A stretch of 64,000 bases of DNA from Lunularia cruciata (taxonomy: Eukaryota > Streptophyta > Marchantiopsida > Lunulariales > Lunulariaceae). The translations under genes and the position numbers were made by a program. Location: contig OX419761.1 in NCBI GenBank assembly GCA_948567375.1, positions 35,466,501-35,530,500 of the forward strand. The letters are read 5' to 3'. How positions within the stretch are numbered: position 1 is the stretch's first letter; every line of letters starts with the position of its first letter. The notes under the pieces are model-generated. The model had not been told where the DNA came from. It worked only from the letters and a program-made list of their open reading frames with translations, and made no database searches. Shown one piece after another: positions 44,107 through 56,210 of the stretch.

Positions 44107-44490
44107 TGTAATAATATGGAGTTAGAAAAATCAAAATAGCTAAAGGAGGTAGAACTAGTATTTATTCAGTAAATTCTAAGAATTTTCAAGAAACATCTAA
44201 GAAATTTCTTGGTGAGAAGCTTATAGGAATTTCCCAAGGATTGAATAAATTGTATGTTAAGTCGACAGTTAGCTTACCTTGTATGCCAAGGAAATAACTA
44301 GCTTAGCTTACATTTTAGGAAAAGCGGATTCTAGAAGGAACTTTCTTTAGAAGCATCTTGGGAGCCTTATATCTAGGTTTCATATATACACCAAAGCCCA
44401 AGTTTAGGCTAATCATTTAGTGTTTTTCTCATTTGAGACTTCCAACTTGAACTTCCATTCTCATCTTATTTCTCTCCTAAGTCTTTTCCA
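44107..44490 (+). repeat. 5' LTR, family A
   Basis: In plus sense it shares GGATTCTAGAAGGAA, AGAAGCATCTTGGGAG and TTATTTCTCTCCTAAG with the complement of 8,626-8,977. A degenerate GAA/TTC cluster at 44,327-44,360 is the counterpart of the heat-shock-element region. Confidence 0.72.
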
Positions 44491-45501
44491 TTGGTATTGG
44501 AGTAGGAATGGGACGGGATAGAATCTGTGGATCACCAAATTGATTTCCACTAAATTATTAGGATTTTTATATATGTATGCTACCAAAGCATCATTTCTAA
44601 AAATTCAATAGTTTTTCTTTGGTCAAATTTTTTGAACACAATCACCTTGTTTGATAAACATTGATCATTTCAAGTATAACTTATGGAGATCAACAAACAT
44701 GTTACATTTATGAATTGACTTAGATATTTTTAAATAGATAATTTAGTTGAGTAGTAATCATGGTAGAAATGCCCAAAGTTATCATTGTTATATGATAACA
44801 AATAGATCATCTTGCTTTATTTTTGGAAGAGAGATTATTATAGTCAATGGCAATAGCCAATGGAGAGAGCAATTTTCCGAGAGGAAGAAGATCCAATGAG
44901 ATTCCCAAAGCTTAATCCATTTTAAGGTAAGAATTTACCAAGTGTTCTGGAGAACTTTGTATTATGAGCGGTACTTTGAAGCTAAAATTCTTCTGAATGA
45001 TGGAAGACAATGGAGAAATTTGTATTTTATTATGAGCTGTACTTTGAAGCTACAAATCTTATAAATGATAGGAGAAAAATCCACTTGGCTTTGAGTCAAT
45101 TAGATAAAGTGGTAAAACTATGGTTACAATTCCAAGTGGAGCAAGCTCAATGGCAATTTGTTGCTCCAATCTTGACATAGAAAGAATTCAAGGATGTAAC
45201 ACTAAAGAGAGTCCATATTGTGAATGTTGCATGAACAATACAAGATAGATTGAAAAAATTGACTCAATTGGTTTTATGAGGAGCTATATTACTCAATTTC
45301 AAAATATAATAAACTAGATTCCATATATACAAGAAGGCAAAGCTTTGGATCTGCTTGTGAGAGGTTTGATATCACATTCCAAATCAGAAATAACCATAAG
45401 AATGTCCAAACATTTGGAAGAAGCCATGTAATTGGCAAAATTTTTTGATTCCTTGGTTTCCACAACTTGGCCTTGACATAGGCCTTAAGAGAACTTTTAA
45501 A

Positions 45502-45771
45502 CTTACCACACATAGGTGGATGAACCATGGCAATTGATCCCATCTAATGGAGACCACTTGGCATTATAAACCAAAAATGATTGCAACAAAATGGTGTTGC
45601 TTCTATTGTTGCCAAATTGGATATCATATTGCCAACTTACCATATATAAGTGGATGAACCAATGGAAATTGATGCCATCTAATGGAGACCACTTGGCATT
45701 ATAAACCAAGAATGATTGCAAAAAAATGGTGTTTACTTCTATTGTTGCCAAATTGGATATCATATTGCCAA
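45502..45771 (+). pseudogene. Gag zinc-knuckle region with 134-bp tandem duplication, family A
   Basis: FYCCQIGYHIA followed by KCP aligns with CFYCCQLGHCIAECP of the copy at 7.5 kb. The coding segment from the pre-knuckle Met-Glu block to the knuckle is present twice (45,502-45,635 and 45,636-45,771). A duplicated knuckle would have been in a different frame, since 134 is not a multiple of 3. Confidence 0.75.
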
Positions 45772-45859
45772 ATGTCCAACTTAGGATGGAGAACCTTGAT
45801 CCATTGTCCAAACAGCATTCTTGAAATATGAAGATCAAGGAAACAAAGAGTTCTAATAG

Positions 45860-47830
45860 GAGATATTGAGCCCTTTATTATCAACCTGATCAGTTTTAAT
45901 AGGATTGAAGGTCTGACCTATGCAAGTTTGCTTCACTTATAAGGTGTGATATTTGATCATGATTGTAAGATTTTGATTCATTATAGGAATTATGAGAATT
46001 CACATCCATATAAATAGCAAAGAAATTATGTATTCATATCAAACCAATATTAGGTAGCAAACTGTTGATTGTAGATGGTAAAAAATATTATACATTTTGC
46101 ACCCCATATCTTGTTGCATACAAGATTGGAAAGGAGTATTTGAATGTATGAGATTTATAATAGCTCTACTACATTATGAAATCATTCTAGGTCTTCCTTG
46201 GCTTGAACATTATAGCGTTCAATTTGATTGAGCCCAACAAAAAATTCAAGTACAATACCAAGGTAAGGATGATTGATTAGGTTGTCTACTACCTCCCAAG
46301 AAGACATTTAAGAATAGTATATCGTAAAATGAGAAGTTTATCAATGCAATGGCTATAGAACAAGCTTTGGAGGAAAATATTCATATTTTGGTGATGTGGA
46401 TAAAGCCAATTGCATAAGGAGAATCTAATGAGGATAAGACACTTCAAAGAATAGTGATTGATCAAATAATTCAAGAGTTTGTAGATGTGTTTGTAGATGA
46501 TTTTTCAAACGTTACACTTTGATCAAAGTATATAATTCAAGATCTAGATATTTCTCTAGTTTGTAGACCAATCTATAAGCTTTGATGAAGACATTTAAGA
46601 GTAATAAATCTCAAGATGTGAAGTTTGTCAATGTAACAGCTATAGAACAAGTTTTGGAGGAAGATATTCATATTTTGGTGATATGGATAAAGATATATTC
46701 CTATTGTGCAAGGAGAATCTAATGAGGATAAGACACTTCAAAGAATAGTGATTGATTAAATAGTCAATCATGAGTTTGTAGATATGTTTCCATATGATTT
46801 TTCAAAAGTTACAGTTTGATCAAAGTATATAGTTCAAGATCTAGCTATTGCTAGTTAGTACTCTAGTTTGCAGGCCAATGCATTAGCTTTGATGAAAGGA
46901 GCTAGAAAAACTTCAAATAACATTAATTGAGTTGTTGGAGAAGGATTTCATACAACATAACACATCTCTTCAAGGAGTACCAAAACTATTTAAAGCCCTT
47001 CATCCAAAGAAGGATGAAGGGCTTTGATTCTCTATTGATAACCATGGTCTTAATAAATAGAATAAGAAGAATGCATATCCTTTGCCTTTTGATTGATGAC
47101 TTGTCAGGTCAGTTGAATGGAGCATGATACCTTGGATTGGATCCTAAAATTGGATCCTAAAAGTGATTATTGATAGATTCTAACTGAAAGATGTAGAGAT
47201 GATTATTTTTTGTACAAGGTATGTGCAATTTTGGACAAAGAGTTTTACTTTTTGGGCTCACAAATGCTTTGGAAATTTTCATGGATCAAATGAATAATAT
47301 TAGAGGAGCTATTGGATAAATACATGGTAGTGTTCTTGGATGACATTTTAATTTACAATAAGATAAAAAGTAGAATAAAGAACCATGTTGAGAAGTTTTA
47401 AGATGATTATGAGAATAAATTTTTATAACAAGAAGTCCAAGTGTGCTTATTGGCAAAAGGAAGTAACCTTCTTGGGCCATAAGGTTTTAGCAAAAGGAAT
47501 CAAGAGGGAAAAGGAGAAAATTAAATCTATTACCAATTGGCTTACTCTTAAGGATGCTATGAAGTTTAGTGGTATAATGGATTATTGAGCTTTGATTGAT
47601 GATTCATCCATTATTATTCTCATGTAGTTGTACCATTAGTAAATCTCTTGGAAAAGATAAAAAGCTTTGAGTGGACCACCAAGCAAGAAGAAACATTCAA
47701 CAAACTAAAGGATATGGTGTCTTCACAACCTATCCTCTGACTATATGATCCTCAACTACCTTGTTTGGTTGATTTTGATACCTCTAACTTTGTAATTGAA
47801 GTTGTATTGCAAGAGAAATTTCTAGATATA
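45860..47830 (+). pseudogene. Protease, RT and RNase H remnants, family A
   Basis: IEGLTYASLLHL (45,903) begins the protease. YEIILGLPWLEHY (near 46,170) is its second motif. LTNALEIFMDQMNNI (near 47,255), KKSKCAYWQKEVTFLGHKVL (47,430) and YDPQLPCLVDFDTSNFVIE (47,742) are RT and RNase H. A partial repeat (46,300-46,560 and 46,585-46,850) duplicates the stretch before RT. Stops are frequent. Confidence 0.75.
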
Positions 47831-47960
47831 TTGCATCCCCTTTGTCTCTGTATCTTGACAATTAAACACAATAGAGTGGGACTATTTTTGTTGAGATCAA
47901 GAACAACTTGCAGTTATATATGTTGTTGATACTATCTCAAGCTCATAGTGACTTAGATGG

Positions 47961-48310
47961 TAACTTAGGTCTCAACGTATCTTAAACTTTAATACAACTA
48001 TACAATGAGACCTAAGTGAAAAAATAACAATTGCAGATTATTACATACCTTTGGTGAAACCAAAGGTATAGAGTAATCCACAATCAATCATTTTGTCATT
48101 ATGGAAATTTTCAAGTCAATCAAAGTTGTCAAGTGTTTCACTACTTTAGTATAAGGCAAGGTCACTTTTGAGAAACAATGTTTTCTAGACTCTATAAGTC
48201 AAGCTTTGTTTTTTCCTATAATATAGGAATGACTCATTTTGATCTATATCATCAACCTATCTAGTTTATGATGGGTTTCTTGATTGTTTTTGTGAGTACA
48301 AATGCTATGA
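47961..48310. other. Spacer between family A and copia elements
   Basis: No gene seen. It may include the eroded LTR and leader of the following copia element. Confidence 0.4.
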
Positions 48311-48329
48311 TTCTATAATTGTAGCAATG

Positions 48330-49210
48330 GCGGAGTCTGTGGGTATGATCATTGGAGAGAAGCTAAATTGGACCATTTGGAAATTTTTCATAGAGATATT
48401 CCTACAAGGTTAGGGGCTATGGAGTCTCATGATAGAGGAGGAGACAAAACCAATTGTGATGATTTATGATGCAACATAAGAAGCTACACATATAAAATGG
48501 GTGTATAGATCATTTCAAGCATTCCATTACATTGCATTGTGTGTTTCATTGTCAATGATAGGTCACATTTAGGACCTCACTTTGCCAAGATGGCTTGGGA
48601 TGCTTTGGCCAATTTGTTTGTCTAGAATAGAAGCTAGGAAATTAGCAATTGCAATTTAGTTAAAAAGCCTCAATGTGCATTAACAATTATGTTAACCACA
48701 TGAGGAGCTTGGTGGATCAACTTGCCTCTATTAAGGCTGTAATTGATCTGATTGTGCTAGTAACAAGTATGCTACAAGATCTTACACCACACTACAAATA
48801 GTTTGTGATATCAATTTCTACCTCAAAACCGCTTCCCAAGTGGGATGAGTTGATTGCAATGCTACTTGATGAAGAGGTGTGACTATTGTAGAGTGCTAGC
48901 TCCTCCACATCCAATATCCCAAAAGGCTTGTATTTTGCATGCATTAGAGGATCTTTAGGTAGGAGTCGAGGCAAGAATGCTACAAGAGGTGGTGTTCACA
49001 ATGCTGGCAATTCAAGTAATGGTGGATGTAGAGCACTACAATAGCACATGTAGAATATTGGGAGACAAAGCACATGATTTGCTCTTGGTACATGTAAGGG
49101 CACTTTGCCAAATTCTACTTCAAGAAGCAAAAGGACCAACACAAGTAACAAGATTATGCTTGCATAGAAGACCAAGAGCAATGGTTAGTCGTCACTTATT
49201 AGAGCTACAT
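48330..49210 (+). pseudogene. Copia gag, second element
   Basis: GEKLNWTIWKFFIEIFL resembles the N..NY..WK..M copia gag start. SLVDQLASIKAVIDLIVLVT (near 48,715) and the following SISTSKPLPKWDELIAMLL match the UBN2 gag helix. Stops are frequent and no clean CCHC knuckle is left. Confidence 0.6.
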
Positions 49211-49224
49211 AATGTTCTAGCCTA

Positions 49225-49680
49225 AAGTTGATTGGGTGATTGAGTTGGGTGCCACTACTCACATGACACCACATCAAAATTGGTTCACTACCTTTTGACC
49301 TATGGAGTTGCCATAATACATGGTGATAGGAGATGACACCAAGCACTAAATTCAACATACATCCCACATTTTGCTCTCTATTGCACATTCTTTAATCCAA
49401 GGATTGTGAAATGTTCTTCATGTACCTAACATATCCAAAAACTTTGTATGTATAAAACACTTGGTAGAGCAAGGTATGTAAGTATTCTTCTACAAAGATG
49501 GATATTTATTGAAGATGTTGATGGTAACCTTGTAGCACAAGGTAGTAGGAATGGCAGATTGTTTAAGCTTGATGCTTTTGTACCTCCCTTGCAATTTGTC
49601 ATGTATAGACAGGTGGTCCAATTATGCTTGACATTGCTATTTTGCACAAGAAAGTTGGGCATATGAAATTCTAGTGATTG
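49225..49680 (+). pseudogene. Copia protease, second element
   Basis: DWVIELGATTHMTPHQNWF (49,230) is the DSGAT.HMT site with Asp-Ser changed to Glu-Leu. GLxNVLHVPNISKNFV and YKDGYLLKMLMV are the next conserved copia blocks. Stops interrupt each. Confidence 0.75.
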
Positions 49681-50380
49681 AAGAGTCTTCCCTCCTCTAG
49701 TTTGCTCATTAGGTTGCCTAAACTTGTTTCAATTGATACTTCTATTGTATGTGAAGTATGTCAATTTCGCAAGCAAGCTAGACAACCCATTAAAAACCAA
49801 GGTAAATGTGCTACCAAACTCCTTGAATTGGTTTATACTAATGTATGGACTGATTTTGAATCAAGCTTAAGTGGTTGCCATTACTTTGTGTCTTTTATTG
49901 ATGACTACTCTTGCTACATTTGGGTCTTCTATTTGAAAAGCAAGACTTCCATAGAAGTCTTTTTAGCATTTTAGACTTTCTAAATACTATTATAGAAGCA
50001 ATCTGGTTTGTGTGTCCTTCAATTGAGATATGATGGAAGAAGAGAGTTCCTTTCTCTCAAATTTGACCAATACTTGAGAGATCAAGGCATCTTTTGACAA
50101 AAGATGTGCACTTGTAGTCCACAACAGAATGGAGTTGTGGAGCAAAAGAATCATCACATCGCTAAAGTACCAGACTTCATGCTTAACAAGAAGCACATGG
50201 CCAAGGTTTATTGGTCTGAGATTGGTTCATGTGCAGTGTATATGATGAATCACGCACCAATAGTTGTAGTTCACTCACATACACCTTTGGAGGGATTTAC
50301 AAGAAGTAAGCTTGACTATTCCTTCCTCAAGGTCTTTATTTGTATTTGTCATGGTGGTATACTATCAATTTAGATAGTCT
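49678..50380 (+). pseudogene. Copia integrase, second element
   Basis: CEVCQFRKQARQPI is the C-x2-C zinc-binding end. YTNVWTDFESSLSGCHYFVS and FIDDYSCYIWVFYLKSK carry the first core block. CSPQQNGVVEQKNHHI holds the catalytic Glu. The middle Asp region is lost to frameshifts near 50,030. Confidence 0.82.
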
Positions 50381-50989
50381 TTCCTACACACTTTATCACA
50401 CAATATTAAATCCAAAGTACACATTCCTAATGAGAAGCATAAGAAGTTAGATCCAAAGGTTGAGAAGTGCATTTTCCTTGAATATGCTCTAGATTCCAAG
50501 GGGTATAAATGTTATAGTTTGACAATATAGAAGTTCTATGTTAATAGGGATGTTATCTTTGATAAGCTAGCCCCTTGGATTGTGTTAGCTCCCACTATAT
50601 ACTAGTCAATAGTGAATAGTGAATATAGGTTTGTTTGGTCTATGCCTCAATCAAATAGTTCAAGAGGTTGTGCTTGTACAATTGTATCTCCTTCTGATAG
50701 AGTTGTTACCAATGAGGATGATAGACCCATCCTCCAATGCATGCTTGCACCTACATACAATACTCATCTACATGATGTCATCTTTGTGAACATGCCTACT
50801 ACATCAAAATCAGTGAGTTGAAAATCATCAAAATCAGGAGAGGTGATTAATCAAGTACCTAGTCCAGGGCAGTCTCAACAAGTGAAACAACTTGTTAGGC
50901 ATTTTTCTCATTACACATCATGCATATATCACTACCATTTTGCAAGAGCACAAACCAAAAACCTTAGGAGAGGCTCTACAATACAAAAA

Positions 50990-51560
50990 GTGGGTTTTTG
51001 TCATGCAGGTAGAACTTGTTGCTCTCTACCACCAACATGGGAGCTAGTGGATCTACCTTTTGAGCACAAAGCTATCGGTTGTAGATGGGTCTTTTGTATT
51101 AAGTGTAATTCTGATGACTCTATGAGCAAGTACAAGGCATGCTTGGTGGGAAATGGTTATGCTTAGCAATTTGGCATGGACTATGATGAGACCACTTGTA
51201 TAGTGGTTTTAGTTGCAAAATTAATGAGGATGGCAATTACACAAATGGACTTCAAGAACCTATTTTTCAATGGAAATCTTGATGAGGAGGTTTGCATATT
51301 GCAACCACCTATGTTAGAGGACCCACAATTTCCATCTCAAGTTTGCAAGCTACAAAAAGTGCTCTATGGCTTGAAGCAAGCACCTTATGGGTTTGATATT
51401 TGTCCTTTTATCCTAACTTGTATGTTTAAGGGAAGCATATCATGATTTGATAGTCACTATCTATTTAGTTGATTTCATTATCACTATAAGCTAGTGGCTT
51501 ATCTTAAGGAGTACTTAAAAGAAGAATTTGAGATGCAAGATCTATGTGGACTTAGATATA
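50990..51560 (+). pseudogene. Copia reverse transcriptase N-terminal half
   Basis: TWELVDLPFEHKAIGCRWVF, SKYKACLVGNGYA, QFGMDYDETTC, ITQMDFKNLFFNGNLDEEV (the QMDVKTAFLNGDL block) and VCKLQKVLYGLKQAPYGF follow in order. The YVDD active site is not found; sequence identity ends near 51,560. Confidence 0.82.
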
Positions 51561-51580
51561 TCTAAGTCAGTACAAATTAA

Positions 51581-52589
51581 TATGATGACACGCCATCTGG
51601 TGTGTCAAAGGAAAGACAATCATATCAATGCTTTTGGTTTCTCTTCTCACTTTGCTTTTTGCTAGCACATTGCCTTGTTTAGAGTGCCTTATGGGCTACT
51701 CTCTTGTTTGGGGCATATTGTCTCCTGGCTTTGTCAAAGGAGACATCTAGTGTTTGTCCCATAGCCATTGCAGATGTTTTCTTATGTTTAGTTGTACACC
51801 CTATATATCTACAACTTTGCTGCTCCCTTTCATGTGTCTTATCATCCCATCAATAGCAGTAGCTATTCCAAGGGGTTGCAAGATGGTCATTGTGGGCATT
51901 AGAGCCTCCTTGGACATCCATCTTGATTGAGTGGTAGTCCAAGCGGATATCTCATATACCTTTAGTACCATCTCTTGTCCAACTTTGTTTTTGGCCCTTT
52001 GTTTGGTAAGGGATCAGATCTCCTCCTTGATCCTCTTTGTATGTAAATTTTATGGTATTGAGACATCTTTATTATATAGTCATCATACTACCTCATGGGA
52101 GTTCATGCAATCAACATCTATTGAGTGCACATACCAAGAGGATCTCTTGGGAGGATTATTATTTAGCTCATGCTTATCTCCTTCCTTGCTTGGAGAATAC
52201 CCAAAGTGGCATACTCCATCCTCACACAATGTTGTCCCCAAAGCCTCCTATCTAGCTCATATGTACACTACCACAATGATACTCCTCCCCATTCTATGGG
52301 CCTTTGATAGCACCATGCATCACATCTTCTCCATTTGATTAGGCCATGCATGCTCCCACAATTAGAAAACAAGTGGTGAAGATTGGAAATTTCTCTCCTC
52401 ATAAGTATGGGAGGCTATGGTGTCATATTCTAAAAGGCTATTGCACTAGTAGTGAGTTTAGGAGCATGGACACTAGCAGCCTCCTTATTGGCAGATAATT
52501 TCTTATACAAGAATCATCCTTTTTTATTAACACCTATCATGTATAATACTTTGATAATACATGTGTAATATGTGTAATACATGTGTAAA
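51581..52589. other. Unassigned region, no gene recognised
   Basis: A 135-codon frame at 51,931-52,338 has no known domain. This segment and 53,346-54,740 were contiguous before the solo LTR inserted. Confidence 0.4.
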
Positions 52590-52594
52590 TCATG

Positions 52595-53340
52595 TGTAAT
52601 AAGGACAAGAGAAGAGAGAAAACACAAATTTCACACTCAAGCATCTGATGCCCCAAAGGAGCACCTTCTCTTTATTATATAGACAAAGAGGATCTCCTCC
52701 GAGGAAGCTCCACCATAGGATTAGCCACATAGATAGGTGACATGTCAGAAAGCTCCACCCTTGGATTACTTACTTGGATGGGTGGGTGACATGTCGGTCT
52801 TGATCCTACCTGGTTGGTCAAACAAGCTTTGACCAAAGGGGATCTTTTAGGGAATCTTCTTGTAGGAATCTCAGAATCATGTGGGTGAAGTACCATTGGA
52901 AAGCTCTTGACAAGACAAACCAGGGGCAGGGAAGGACAATCTTTTCTGCTGTTAGGGTGGGAGGGGGGAGGGGAATTTGCACAGTTTTGAGGCCTAATTC
53001 ATCCATTAGGCTTCCAAAATTGCCTTCAAAGATTTCAGGCCTATTTCGGTTCCTACTCTATTAGTAGATGTCCCCTTTTGGTGATACCTCTTTCTAATCT
53101 ATTTAGTCCATCATGTAACATCCTTCCAAATGTTACTAAACCAATTCTCACATTTAAATCATATATCTAACTATTGGTTCTAAGGTTTTTAAGTCTATTT
53201 TGGTTTCTGCCCTATTAGTAGAAGTATTCTTTTGGTGATACTTCTATCTGATCTATTTTATCCATCATGTATAACATCATTCCAGATGCTAACAAACCAA
53301 ATTTCACATTGAGATTATATGGCTAGCTCCTGGTATTACA
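52595..53340 (-). repeat. Solo LTR, family B, with TCATG target duplication
   Basis: 746 bp with plus-sense ends TGTAATAAGG and TGGTATTACA. TCATG precedes (52,590-52,594) and follows (53,341-53,345), a clean 5-bp duplication. It contains both copies of the ~160-bp internal duplication seen in the LTRs of the element at 56,211. No internal element sequence remains, so LTR-LTR recombination removed it. Confidence 0.93.
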
Positions 53341-53345
53341 TCATG

Positions 53346-54740
53346 ACAATCAACTTTGTCTCTTATGCATTCCAATCATATCTTTGATTGGCTTGTGATC
53401 TACTACAAGGATAACTTGTATGCATAATATTGCACTAGTTTGTTGACTTTGTATCCTTATACTCTAGGATGACTCAAGCAAATCTTAGTGATTTTATGCA
53501 CATTCACCAACTAGCATCTTCATTAAGGTGCTTACTCTTGATATAGCTAGGATTCTCTCCTATGGAGGGAAAAGATCTAGTGCATGGCTTTACTCCTCTC
53601 CTTTGATAGAGGACTTTTAGTTCACTTTGGCGGAGTTTACCACGCCACTCTACCTATGATTGGAAACACCATATCCACAATTCTAGGGCTACCATATTAG
53701 TGCATGTGTAGGGATAAATTTGACTCATAAGGCGTCTACTTTCTATGTTGTGCTATAGGAGGAGAATCCACTAAAGTTCAAGATGTCTTCTAAGACACAA
53801 TAGCTCAAATCTTATGATTCACTTGTTCCTTGGTTTAGATTGAGTGTTGATTGGACCTATTGGTACCTCCTCCTTGGAGTGTGAGAGCAAACATAGTCAC
53901 ATTTATGGATGACCAATGTACCCTATATGATGTGGTGGTCATAAATCCTCTCCAACTAAAGTCCTTGGTTAGAGAAATTTTACATATGGAGCTACATTGA
54001 CCATTGTCGCCAAGGAGAAGGAGGACCACTATGCTCCACATCTCTTGTTTGACATCTTTGTCCCATTGGCGGTGGGTATCTTTGGCTATTTTATCACTTT
54101 TTGATAGTCTACTTCATGATGCAACATAAGGTTCCCTACAACAAAGAGGAAATCAACTATCTCATCAGCCATGCTCACTCTCTTGCTATTGGCAGCGGGT
54201 ATTCCTCACCTTACAATGTTCACATACATTGTGTCTTTGCCAAGGAGTAATGGTAGTAGGAGCTCTTGACATTTCTAGACCCCTCCCTCCACATCTACCA
54301 AATATACCTTAGAAGGACTTATATCATAAAATTTAATATCATCATATTAGGAGTAGATTATTTTTCATATTCCATGTACAGATTTGGCCATTGTTTTCTT
54401 TGGCTTTTAGGTCCTATTGGCTTGGGCATTTGACTTGGTTGCTCTGTCCGCACTTTTATTTGCTTTTTTACTCTCTTTCCTTGGAGGTATTACATTTAGC
54501 ATCTACACTTCTATCTACTTTTGTACTCTTTCTTTTTCCTTTGAGGTATTCCATTTGGCCTATGGACCACTTCTCACCAAATATTGAGTAAGAGCCAACA
54601 TCTTCCAAGTGATTTATAGTTCACAACCATCATCTAAGTTTTTCATAACTCACAACCTTTGTTGTGGTTTGGTATCTCTTATGAAGACTTCTTCCTAAAA
54701 AAGGAACCCACAATACTTCTTTTAGATAAAAAGATAACCT
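53346..54740. other. Unassigned region, no gene recognised
   Basis: Short frames on both strands with many stops. Some plus-strand stretches (about 54,120-54,260) look formerly coding, but no family is recognised. Confidence 0.35.
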
Positions 54741-54766
54741 AAGCAGCTGCAACCTGGCTTGGAATT

Positions 54767-54964
54767 ATGACATGGGAGGGTATTGCAACCCACATAAGAC
54801 CCATAGGAAGGGTGTATTATATTTCAAACATAAAGGAGGTGTTCTCCTTAGTGCAAAGTAAGAACTCCACAATCTATTCATCTACCACTAAAGAATTCCT
54901 TTGTGTCAAGTATACATCAAGTATTTCATTAGGGCATTTTAAACTACCCATAGAGTCCACATAA
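54767..54964 (+). pseudogene. Possible copia RNase H fragment
   Basis: GRVYYISNIKEVFSLVQSKN and STIYSSTTKEFLCVKYTS resemble the G-x-V-F...W-x-S-K-K-Q-S-T-V-A-L-S-S-T-E-A-E-Y block of copia RNase H, with the key Glu changed. It could be the 3' end of the copia element at 48.3 kb. Confidence 0.35.
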
Positions 54965-55854
54965 ATTATTTTAGGTGCATTCTTGTAACACTTTATGGGC
55001 AAGGTAGGTGGGGACATATCTTGTGTTACAATGATCCACCTATAGCCATAAATGTTTGCAGGTCATAATTTTTGTGACCCATAGCAAATTACATGTTACA
55101 ATTACTTACCCATTATTCTTAATGAACTTGTAAAACTTAATTAGAGTCACTAATTGCAAATGGAATTTTAATTTGAAAAGTGAATGCCATGTACTAAGCC
55201 CTTATAAAACATTTGACCTTATGTTAGTGATCTACTGTGGTGGATGGACCATTTCTCTTCCTAAGTAGATGCATTTCTTGACTCCCATGCATGATTTCCC
55301 TTGTTTGTGGTGGGTGCACCATTTCTCTTCTTGGGCAAATGCATTTCTTGACTCCTGCATTATTTTTTCTTGCTTGTGCAACTAATTTAATTGAGCTAAT
55401 GAATTGGGTTTAGGTAGTGAATTGGGTTTTGGCCGATCCGTGAGTGAGAACATTTTAGTTGGTGTAAAAGATGACGTGTTAGCATGCAATAAGCATTAGT
55501 AAAAGAAATTAAGAAATGCATGAGGAAGCATTAAGAAGGTGGAAAAAGGAGAAATAAATTTTACTTTCAATATGAACTTGACATTGATGAAGACGGTTTC
55601 AATAAATTTTTGAAAAATGAGGAAACATGGAGGGTTGAAACATGGGGTGTTCAAGATTTAGAAAATCAAGATGGAATAATATTGAAGTGGTGGCATTTTG
55701 CTAATTCCAAGAGGTACCCTCTTGATAGAAATAGTTACAATAGTAGCACATACTTTGCTTGTAAATATTTTTGAGATTTAGATTTGTCTTCCATCCAACA
55801 GTTAGTGAGAATAGACATACATTCTTTTCTTTCCTTGCTTGATATCATTAGAGA
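54965..55854. other. Spacer with an 82-bp imperfect tandem repeat
   Basis: GTGG.TG.ACCATTTCTCTTC with GCATTTCTTGACTCC occurs near 55,237 and 55,319. A plus-strand stretch near 55,565-55,750 looks formerly coding (LKWWHFANSKRYPLDRN) but is not assigned. Confidence 0.45.
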
Positions 55855-56210
55855 TGTAAAAGTCCAAGACCAAGGAGAGAAATAAGAGAATGGAAGCTCA
55901 TATTGGGACACTTGAATGAGTGAAAACTCCAAATGCCTACCATGAGTTTTGGCTCTGGTATTTTTAGAGAACATACAAGGCCCTTGAGAAGCTTCTCAAG
56001 AAGCTTCCTTGAGCCGCTTTCTTGGAGTGCAAGCCAAGTCAATTGGGAAACATCTCAAGAAGCTTCCTTCTAGAAGCCGCTTACTTGGCATGTAAGCTAA
56101 GCTAGATGGAAGCTTCATTGGGAAGCTTCTCAAGAAACTTCTTTCTAGAAGTCGCTTACTTGGTGTGCAAGCTAATCTAGTTGGAAGCTTTTAGAAGCTT
56201 CCTCCTAGAA

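Larger units (their letters stand above)
44107..47960 (+). mobile_element. Family A chromovirus, plus strand, heavily decayed
   Basis: A 5' LTR (44,107-44,490) opens TGTAATAATATGGAG and is followed by a primer site TTGGTATTGGAG (44,491). Gag, zinc knuckle, RT and RNase H remnants follow in order. No 3' LTR is seen; sequence similarity fades near 47,960. Compared with the copies at 4.3-9.0 kb and 62.9-64 kb it is the most eroded. Confidence 0.75.
48311..51580 (+). mobile_element. Second Ty1/copia retrotransposon, decayed
   Basis: Gag (from the ATG at about 48,330, MAESVGMIIGEKLNWTIWKF), a protease, integrase and RT follow in copia order on the plus strand. No LTR pair is evident. It differs from the copia at 18.6 kb in every block compared, so it is a separate family. 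Confidence 0.78.

Noticed and set aside
55565-55760. Possible hAT transposase end (LKWWHFANSKRYPLDRN)
   Set aside because: The WW...RYP pattern recalls the hAT dimerisation region, but no other hAT motif, no stop-free frame and no terminal repeats support it.
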